Positions 55,994-64,000 of a stretch of DNA of 64,000 bases are shown here, one piece after another. Both the position numbers and the translations under genes were made by a program. The notes under the pieces are model-generated. The model saw only the letters and a program-made list of their open reading frames with translations. It did not search any database and was not told where the DNA came from. Numbering within the stretch: position 1 is the stretch's first letter; every line of letters starts with the position of its first letter. Where the stretch lies: NCBI GenBank assembly GCA_946800325.1, contig OX326957.1, positions 18,821,591-18,885,590 on the forward strand, in the 5' to 3' direction. The DNA is from Luzula sylvatica. Its lineage: Eukaryota; Streptophyta; Magnoliopsida; Poales; Juncaceae.

Positions 55994-58484
55994 ATGTCCC
56001 TTACCAGTATCATAGTATTTTTCCTTATCCTGACATTGATAACCTTACCAATCTCTGGTATAGCTGCGCCATTTAACATAACGCTACCCGGCTGCCCGGA
56101 TAAATGCGGTAACATCTCCATTCCATACCCTTTCGGCATCTCCCCCGGTTGTTACCTACCCGGGTTTGACCTCTTGTGCAGTAATAATTCCTCGACCACC
56201 CCTGTGCTTAGTATGGGTCTTGGCAACCCAAATGCTAGTGTTCTCATACAAAACATCAATCTTACAACGGGTGAAGCTAACGCATTACAGTATATCAATT
56301 ACAGATGTTTTGACCAATCCAACAATGTCGAAAGCAACAATACATTTTATTTGAATCTTATACATTTTCCAGCATATCTCTTCTCAGCAAAACGCAACAA
56401 GTTCACTGTCATAGGATGTTATACTCTAGCATATATGAATGCTCAATCACAAAAGGATAAGTATCATGCAGGCTGCCTCTCATTTTGCTCGGGCTGGAAC
56501 AGTACGACTAATGGGCCGTGTGATGGTCGGGGTTGTTGCCAAGCGTCCATTCCCGAGGGTCTCAACTTCTACAGCGTGCAATGGGGTTTCAATCACAACC
56601 TTGCCTGGGATTTCAACCCGTGTAATTATGCCGTCCTGATGGAGGAAGACTCGTACAATCTTACTGTGCCAGATTTAGAAGGGGAGAATTTCGAAACTAG
56701 AAATAAGGGACGGGTTCCTTTCGTGCTCGACTGGGCCATTAGATCTGCCAATGATATTTGCCTTGACTCAGGGGATGCATCTGCATGTCTCAGCCAACAT
56801 AGTACTTGCTATAACACGACTAATGGACAAGGATACCTCTGTCAATGCATAGAAGGATTTGATGGAAATCCATACATTCATGATGGATGCCATGGTAATT
56901 TATCCACCCCCTTAATTTTTCACATATCTTTGAGATTCCTCATGAAGCCACGTCATCATGTTTATCATGATTATTAATCATTAGATTGTGTGATGTTGCT
57001 TCATCACATAAATTAATATTATATTTCATCATTTAATACATGCATTTTGAATGATTATTTGCATGTATTAATTTGAACCGTTAGATGTAGTGATGTGGTT
57101 TAATCTCAATCATTAATTTTTTGTTAGATTTTTTGAAGATCATATTTTGTGTAGTCATTTATGCATTATTATTTTACACCATGTTTTAAGCATTCATAGA
57201 AACTCACATCATCATACATTAATGATGTGGATTCTTATTATTGGTTACGTTTACATTAGACCAAGTCTAATCAATTGTTTAACATTTAACATAAGATTAC
57301 ATGATCAAATGTGAATGCAATGGAATATGAAAAAGTTATATATGAAATACTAATAATTTAATATGTAATATTATAAAACATACAACATATATTCGTATTA
57401 ATTTTAGAAATTTAATTTTATAAACCAATCAAGTATATTTATTTTAATTTTCTCTTTATTTTGACATCCATATTAACATAGTTCATACATACCGTTTTTC
57501 ATAATTTCAATCAGTAAAGATTATCATGTAAGAAAATACAATGCAAAGATAGATATTTACATAATAGATTTTTTAGTATTTTATTTGCATAATAAAAATT
57601 TTAAGTTTTTTTTTTTTTTTTTAAATTGTGACTATAAGAATCTCATATAATACTAAGTACATTATATTTGTGTTTTTAAGCAAACAAATTCAATAATAAA
57701 AAAATTTCAAAAAATAATAGAATTAAAAATAGTTTATCCATCTAAATAACTTCTAAAATTTATAAACACCTGTCAAATAGTATTGTTATTTTTAGAAATG
57801 TAAATTAAAAATATATCATATGATACAAAATAATTTGTATTTATTTTTATTATAAATTAAATTTTGAAATTATTTAATAAATTACTTCCACTATTAAGTT
57901 TTATATTATTTTATATTTTTCCATGCATTTTGAGTCAATAAAAATTATTACTACTATATAATTAATAATGTGTTATTACATATGTTGTATGATTCATTAT
58001 TTTTATATTTGATATTGTATGAAATATTGTGAACAATGATATACTATTTGTTGTTATATTTTTTCGTAAAATTGTGTTATATCTCATATATTATTATATA
58101 ATGACACTAATATAAGTATTATTATTTGATTAAATGAATTCAAATAACTTTATTTTAAAATAATATTATTAATATAATCATACAAATGTGTAATTGATAC
58201 TACAATGAAAAACATAATTTACATGTTTGTCGCGTAACGCGAGTATTCTCCTAGGCATATATTAATAAATGATTTTCCATCCAAAAGTATCATATTCAGT
58301 ACTAGTACTGCTACATAAACTTAGGATCGGAAGAAGTGATGATATGAAATCTTCTTGCAATCTCATTTTAGTGATGAAATGTTTTTTTGTCATGTAGGGT
58401 AAATGAGGTGTTCAATGAAAGATTAATAAATTGGTAAATATATCCGAAATAACACACAAGTATATACTAAATGATTATATATTA

Positions 58485-58569
<85 letters not shown>

Positions 58570-60399
58570 AAGAATTAAATTATCTGGTTTAACACATAGA
58601 GAATTATAATTAAACATATATTTATATTATTTGTTATTAATTGTCAATACATTAATTTGTGTCTTGAAATTAAGAAAATACAACTATATTTTTTTCTATT
58701 ACGGAACAATCCGAATATTGCAATTTCATTCGTAAACCGATGTTCCAACTGCAGACATCAATGAGTGTGAAAATCCCAAATCATACGAGTGCCTAGGAAC
58801 TTGCACAAATACTTATGGAAGCTATGATTGCAAGTGCCCCAAAGGCACAGAAGGAGATGGCAAAACAGGAAAATGTTACGAGAGCTTCCCACGTCCAGCA
58901 CGAGTGGCTATTGGTATATTATTTTGCTTTTATCGAAATTATATATTTAATTAAGTACAATACAATTTGAAAATTAGGATTTTTTTTAATTATTATAATG
59001 GTTTTGGAATTTGTTCTTGTCACGATGGAGACAAATTTCATGTTTATTATGGAAAAAATCATAAATCACAAAACAAATTAATCTATCAGTTCAAATTTCA
59101 AAACCCGTCATATGACCTCAAATTTAGTAGCGTGTTTTCATATCATAATGATCTGTTTAATTTAACATAGAAGCATGCCCGTGTGTGATTTTTTTTAATT
59201 AAGACCTCAAACGAATTACATGTTAATTGTTCATTTTCTCTACAGTTTCTATTCTTGTGGTTGCCATTTTGATGGCTCTGTGCTTCCTAGTAAATGCATA
59301 TAGACACAAGAAAAGATACAACAAAGAAAAAGAAGAACATCGCCGATACTACGAAATGATGGCCCCTTCTCTTCGAGTTTACACCGCGAAGGAGATTACA
59401 GAGGCCACGAATAATTTTGACGAGAATCAAGTTATAGGTGCTGGAGGCCATGGGAAGGTCTACAAAGGAGTCTTGGAGAACAACGAAGAAGTGGCTATAA
59501 AGAAGTCAAAAAAATTTGAAGAAATAGAAAGGGAAGAATTTGATAAAGAAATTATCCTTCTTTCCCAAATCAATCACAAGAATATAGTGAGAATATTGGG
59601 TTGTTGTCTCGAGGTAAAAATCCCAATGTTAGTATATGAGTTCGTCGCCCAGGGATCGCTCTTTGATTTGCTTCATAGAAAGAAGAATAAGTCGATTCCT
59701 CTTGCGACACGTATAAAAATTGGTTTGGGGTCTGCAGAAGCACTCCATTATCTGCACGACTCCATCTCCCCGTCTATTCTTCACGCTGACGTCAAATCGG
59801 CCAATATTCTATTGAATGGTAGTAACACCGCGAAGGTTTCTGATTTTGGAGCTTCAAAACCAATTGTTAATGACGCAGACTTCATCAGTCTTGTCCAAGG
59901 CACTCGCGGGTACTTAGATCCCGAATGCTTTAGCACTCAGGAAATAACAAAGAGTAGTGATGTATACAGTTTCGGGGTCGTTCTCGCAGAGCTCCTTACG
60001 AGAAAGAAAGCAACTTATACAGACGAAACCAACGATAACAACTATCTAGCATCGAGTTTTATATCAATGGTTAACAAAAATAAGATGTTGGAGATGTTGG
60101 ACAAGGAAATTGTTAGTGACGATGCAATGGTGATTGAGATACTCCGAGAAGTTAGCGAGCTAGTTTTGTGGTGCTTAAGTTTCAAAGGAGATGATAGGCC
60201 CACAATGAAGCAGGTGGTGGAGAAATTACAGTCGGTCGTAAAACTCAATCGTGACATGTTTAATTTGGAAGATACAGAGAACTTGCTTGATAATACATTT
60301 TCATATGGGTACAAATCACCAAATACATCTACATTTCACATCACAGGGTCTAGCTCAGTCAGTCAGCCTTTGGATGGCCAATTCGGCACTCCAAGGTGA
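55994..60399 (+). CDS. Wall-associated receptor kinase-like protein (three exons, about 737 aa)
   Basis: Coding exons 55994-56894, 58755-58913 and 59246-60399 join in frame with GT..AG introns. Exon 1: signal peptide (SLTSIIVFFLILTLITLP, residues 2-25), then a galacturonan-binding WAK domain (GUB_WAK) with LPGCPDKCGNISIPYPFG (31-48) and many Cys, then an EGF-like segment (256-300). Exon 2: calcium-binding-type EGF with DINECENP (from 301). Exon 3: transmembrane helix (354-372), then a Ser/Thr kinase with GAGGHG (418-423), VAIKK (Lys439), catalytic HAD (533-535), DFG (553-555) and GTRGYLDPE (572-580). WAKs sit in the plasma membrane, bind pectin and oligogalacturonides, and signal in growth and defence. 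The catalytic-loop HAD in place of HRD makes it a non-RD kinase. No stops or frameshifts are seen, so it is probably functional. Intron 1 houses Helitron B. Confidence 0.95.
56903..58254 (+). mobile_element. Non-autonomous Helitron B in intron 1 of the kinase gene
   Basis: Starts TCCACCCCCTTA preceded by A; ends with the hairpin region GTCGCGTAACGCGAG, then TATTCTCCTAG at 58254. It shares most of its interior with Helitron A, same orientation. Its inferred 5' end is only 8 bp after the intron's GT (56895), and both copies are preceded by TAATTTA, so the exact 5' boundary is not certain. Confidence 0.8.
58490..58566. repeat. (TA)n microsatellite in intron 1
   Basis: About 77 bp of TA repeat between Helitron B and exon 2. 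Confidence 0.97.
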
Positions 60400-60869
60400 T
60401 GTTGAAACGAAATAAATAGCATCTATTCTCACCTTCGTTCCAATGTCCATGTATTTATTTTATTATTGAGTGTTTTTGCGTTTTGGGGCTTTTTTTTTTT
60501 TTTCAATGTAATGTGTTGTGTTGTAGATGATGCGTTATTACAAGTAATGCTACAACAACAAGATACCTCAACATGATTGACAGTATGATGCTGTGTTGAT
60601 ATATACACGTATGAAATCTCATTCAATCGCACTACACCATATTAAGAAAAATACAAGGTCAACAAGGACATGCTTCCATCATGTTGTGAAAACATATTGT
60701 GTATATTTATGTTTTGGGTGAGTATTTTTTTGATGAATCCTATATGATGATCATGCGAGATTGATATTATAAAATTATTTTTCTACATTGTCTATAACAT
60801 GTATATCAATGAATTACAGATGCACTGTATGTATTATGCAAAGAAGAAATACATAAATTGTGAATATTT

Positions 60870-61170
60870 AACAAAAAAAATAATATATCACTTTATCCAA
60901 CTTTTAATAATGAGATAAAGTACAATCATTATAATAATACATAGTTTTAATTAATTCAATTATTAAAAAATAATGCAGTCAAATGCGTTCAAAAGAACAA
61001 ACATTTTCACCACGACATAAAATATGCTACGACGGTGTGTTCGCCTCAGTAAATCATGATTTTTATAAATTATAAAGCAAGAACCGTTTGAATCGTTCAA
61101 GAGCCGGCCTCTTTGAACGATTTAAACGATTCATACTCTAAAATTTGTTTATTTTCTATACATCATTGGC
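60870..61170 (+). repeat. Unclassified dispersed repeat, copy 2
   Basis: Same order of blocks as 37905-38270, including AAATCATGATTTTTATAAATT and GCAAGAACCGTT, with an added ATCGTTCAAG..CTTTGAACGAT inverted repeat near 61095-61125. Confidence 0.7.
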
Positions 61171-61335
61171 AAATGTGTTTCTGTATTCGTATTTTTGTTT
61201 GTCTTTGTATTTGTATTTCATATTCGTCTTTCGTATATTCTTACTTCGTATTTCATATTTCACATTTGTATTTGTATTTGCATTGGTGTTTCATATATTC
61301 TCACTTCGTATTTCATATTTTGCATTTTGTATTTA
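61170..61335. repeat. Degenerate TTCGTATTT minisatellite
   Basis: Irregular repeats of TTCGTATTT, TTTGTATTT and ATTTCATA, with one longer duplication (CTTCGTATTTCATATTT near 61244 and 61304). The two long frames it produces are artefacts of the repeat. Confidence 0.75.
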
Positions 61336-62306
61336 TGATTTAGGGTTTAGAATATAGGGTTTAGGGTTTAAGGCTTAGGTGGTGTTCGGCATGAGTAGAA
61401 TAGCATGGAATAGAGGTTTAAAGGGTTTATTCCGTTCTATTTCAACCGAACAAGTGTGGTATAGCTCAGAATAAAATAGCAAAAAACTGGGTTTAATCTA
61501 TTTCTTATGAAACATGGAATAGATCTATTCCGTGGAATAAGTTAAATTTTGAGACAATAATACCCTCGTCTATTCTAACCTGATGTATGTGGCAAATAAA
61601 AAATATATCATTTCTCTCTCTTCTTCTCCCTCTACATGTTCATGCTCCACCTTCTTCCAAATCGTTCTCCGACGATCATAAGACGACCCACTTCTCAAAT
61701 CTCTCGTCTGAAGACTGCAAAAATATCTGCGTGTTTTCCTCTCTCCAAAGAGATACGGATCGTTGCCTTTTCTCGTCATTAATCTTGCTCGGTCTCAGCC
61801 TCAATCAGAACTTTCGATCAGGAATGGAGAAGGCAAGGTGAAGCAATTAATCCAGGTTAACTTGATTGTTGAGACTCGAATACTGGTTCTGTTTCATTAT
61901 TATCCATTAAATGTCAAAATCTGTAAATGGCACCTAATTTCATGGATTTTGTGCAAGGAATTCCTGCCTTTTTCTTACGCAATTGAGATTGTATACCAAT
62001 CTTGTTTTCATGCCTAAAGTTTTTGCAATTAGGGCCTAATTAATTACTGGATTTTCGCAAATAAACATACTGTTAACCAATTAGGTCCTGATTTCATGTC
62101 TGGTTTCATTGCCTAGCAAATAAAAGGAAGTAACCCCTAAATTGAGATTAAACTAACCCCTGATTTCATGAATGAAAGTGATGACTGAAGGAAATACATT
62201 TTTGGATCAATGGTAACAGAGTACGTAAAAGGACATATGAACGTACGCGTTCGAGAAGACGGATGAATGCACAATAGAATTGTGAAAAATTGGCCTTCAG
62301 TACACA

Positions 62307-62488
62307 GTCCGTCACGACGGACCTAACGTACGCAGTCCACAATGGTTGTGGACTTAGCCATTTCAGCATACACACAGTGGTCCGTCATGACGGACATGTC
62401 CGTCATGACGGACATAGTGTGCATCACAACGGAAGTATGCGTGAAACTTCCTGGGGCTAATTGGCGTTGGTGCGTCATGATGGACCAT
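62307..62488. repeat. TCCGTCATGACGGA-like palindromes in an LTR
   Basis: TCCGTCACGACGGA (62308-62321), two adjacent perfect TCCGTCATGACGGA units (about 62381-62412), a diverged GCATCACAACGGA and GCGTCATGATGGA (about 62472-62484). All lie upstream of the TATA box. Confidence 0.92.
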
Positions 62489-62573
62489 GGCTGAAAGCTG
62501 CTTTTTGGCAGTTTTTGGTACAAACGGGTTGGTGTGTCTAATATGTGCCTTTTGGGTGTCCTTATCCTATGTC

Positions 62574-62582
62574 ATATAAATA
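62574..62582 (+). promoter_or_regulatory. LTR TATA box
   Basis: TATAAATAG within the conserved CCTATGTCATATAAATAGGAT. The same CCTATGT(T/G)(G/A)TATAAATA phrase occurs in other family A LTRs (about 24258, 31908, and inverted near 33205 and 34945). Confidence 0.75.
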
Positions 62583-63053
62583 GGATGAATCTCCCTCTCC
62601 TGGTTAAGGAAGTCATTTGAAAGCACACCATCATACATAGACAGAAAGAGAAAAAGAGTTTTCTCGGTTTAGAGAATCAAACGCGATCAAGCAAGTTTGC
62701 CAGTGCTTCGTCTAGGCAGTTGCAGCCGCGACCGAGAGACTACGACTCGCGGTGGATACGGGTAGATGAGCGCGCACTTTGTGGCTCTTCGTTGTGATCA
62801 AACCGGAGACGCGTTTATCGTCAACGAAACAGTGGGAGACGTATGGGCGTGGGACGCACGGCTAGTCACCAACGTGATAAGGAGAAAGAAAGACTCGTGA
62901 TCAACCCGTCGTGTGTGATCAATTTCACACCGGTAATCATCTATCTTTCTATGCATCGTACGCTCGTAAACGAGGCGAGATCTCGGGTTTTGGGAACCGG
63001 ACCGGGCATTCATATCCGCTGCGCGGGCCCGGTGTCGGATCAATTCCCTTCAG

Positions 63054-63065
63054 TGGTATCAGAGC
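63054..63065 (+). other. Copia primer-binding site
   Basis: TGGTATCAGAGC, one base after the LTR, perfect match to the plant copia tRNA-iMet site. Confidence 0.96.
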
Positions 63066-64000
63066 GATCTCCGACGATTCGAGGGTCGAATAATAGTCGT
63101 ATAAAAGTTATACGTACGGGTTTGCAAAAGTTGCACCCGTTTGCATGAAAATTGGTGATTGAAATGGAATTTTCGATTAAAATCACAAGTGAATTCACTA
63201 GAGATCAGTCATGAGATGATTGAGAGTATCTAGGAATGATCGTGAAAGAGTTTCATGATCGATCATTTTCGAAACGATGAAAAACGGACTTGGAATCAGG
63301 GAAAACTGGAAATCAGCGTATAGTGCGTCATGACGGACCGTATGTTAATACTGTGTAAAGAGTTACACGAGTAGGTCCGTCATGACAGACTTATGGTGCG
63401 TTGTGACGAACCACAAGGGTTTCCACGAGTCTGCGGGGACACCATAGTCCGTCATGACGCAAGTGTTGCGTCATGACGGACCACTGTACAAACCTGTATG
63501 TGTGGGGTGCGTCGTGATGGAGCTTATTGTGCGTCATGACGGGCTACTGTACAATAGTTGTACGAGTAGGTGTGTTGTGACAGAGCATGGCTTGCGTTAC
63601 AACTGAACTCTTCCTATGGATTTTAGGTGTTCATCCGTCATGCCAGACCATAGACTGTATACCAAAACTGTGTAAAGGGTTACACGAGTAGGTCCGTCAT
63701 GACGCAACTTATGGTGCGTCATGACGGAAGTGCCCCTGGTTGCCAGATTTGTTTTTTGACTACACACTTCGAAAATTAGTATTCTTTGCACCGGTTTATT
63801 TCATATTAATTTAGTTATTATTTATAATAATTTAGTCTCCCTAGTTACTGCATATGCATTAGAAAATCTTGTGATAATGATATAATACGATTATGTCATA
63901 TATTAAACATGAAAGTCATGATCCCTCATAATATTTAAGCCATGGAAATGCCAACCATATTCACAACCACAATGTTCGGTACTACGTCTCACATGGATTT
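63066..64000 (+). other. Copia 5' leader with palindrome array, continues beyond window
   Basis: Leader homologous to 45440-45634 and 44990-45200 (inverted). Palindromes of the TCCGTCATGACGGA type fill 63322-63731, about ten units, including GCGTCATGACGGA and TCCGTCATGACGCA. The last 140 bp (CTTGTGATAATGATATAATACG...) match 45010-45120 inverted. No gag ATG is reached before 64000. Confidence 0.85.

Larger units (their letters stand above)
60400..62185. other. Spacer downstream of the kinase gene
   Basis: Holds the kinase 3' flank, dispersed repeat copy 2 (60870-61170), a degenerate TTCGTATTT repeat (61170-61335), telobox-like AGGGTTTAG words (61342-61370), a possible MITE piece starting GGTGTTCGGCA (about 61380) and a CT-rich leader-like stretch (61600-61860). 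No complete gene is seen. Confidence 0.55.
62186..63052 (+). mobile_element. 5' LTR family A, TCCGTCATGACGGA type
   Basis: TGAAGGAAATACAT start, AATTCCCTTCA end, 867 bp, followed after one base by a perfect copia PBS. Palindromes occupy 62307-62488; TATA box TATAAATAG at 62574-62582 with the pyrimidine-rich GAATCTCCCTCTCC just downstream. The GCGCGGGCCCGG block lies near its end. The element continues beyond the window. Confidence 0.93.

Noticed and set aside
61113..61357. Phe/Tyr/Ser-rich frames suggesting a membrane protein
   Set aside because: Translation of a degenerate TTCGTATTT minisatellite.

Overview
This window is flowering-plant nuclear DNA, probably from a eudicot. The evidence is plant-type CACTA transposons, Ty1/copia and Ty3/gypsy retroelements with plant primer-binding sites, Helitron ends, hAT-like MITEs, and one intron-containing wall-associated receptor kinase gene with GT..AG introns. 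AT-rich spacers and TA and CT microsatellites fit this. I cannot name the species.

Layout. 1-1013: end of an LTR-type repeat (family B). 1014-5574: a minus-strand CACTA element (CACTA-1) with a second ORF and the C-terminal half of a TNP2-type transposase. 5575-10015: a nearly intact copia gag-pol plus a long 3' UTR. 10016-13515: a minus-strand non-autonomous gypsy element with a 2.2-kb LTR. 13516-15640: copia 3' UTR scraps, a solo LTR and a second family B copy. 15641-23861: a 5'-truncated chromovirus-like gypsy, split by a solo LTR (TSD GAAAG) and a CACTA derivative (TSD CAT). 23867-35462: old copia pieces of LTR family A, including a gag split by another CACTA (TSD GCA) and a near-palindromic pair of opposed LTRs. 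35463-38694: AT-rich spacer. 38695-49840: nested, oppositely oriented copia elements of LTR family A around a CACTA fragment carrying a piece of a host ARF GTPase gene. 49841-55993: spacer with a Helitron and MITEs, two of them with perfect 8-bp TSDs. 55994-60399: a WAK-like receptor kinase gene with a Helitron in its first intron. 60400-62185: spacer. 62186-64000: 5' LTR, primer site and leader of another copia element running off the window.

The WAK-like kinase is the only gene that looks like a functional host gene. Everything else is mobile DNA at various stages of decay, with insertions inside insertions that can be ordered by TSDs and interrupted reading frames.

The most unusual signal is a set of short CG-rich palindromes, arrayed in the LTRs and leaders of at least three LTR families. 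The palindrome differs between copies of the same family: TTCGTTCGAACGAA-like, TCCGTTATAACGGA-like, TCCGTCATGACGGA-like, possibly a GC-rich GGACGCGTCC type, and in other copies an AATTTGAA/TTCAAATT type. In LTR family A the flanks on both sides of this block are conserved while the block itself is exchanged. I do not know of a described system that accounts for this.
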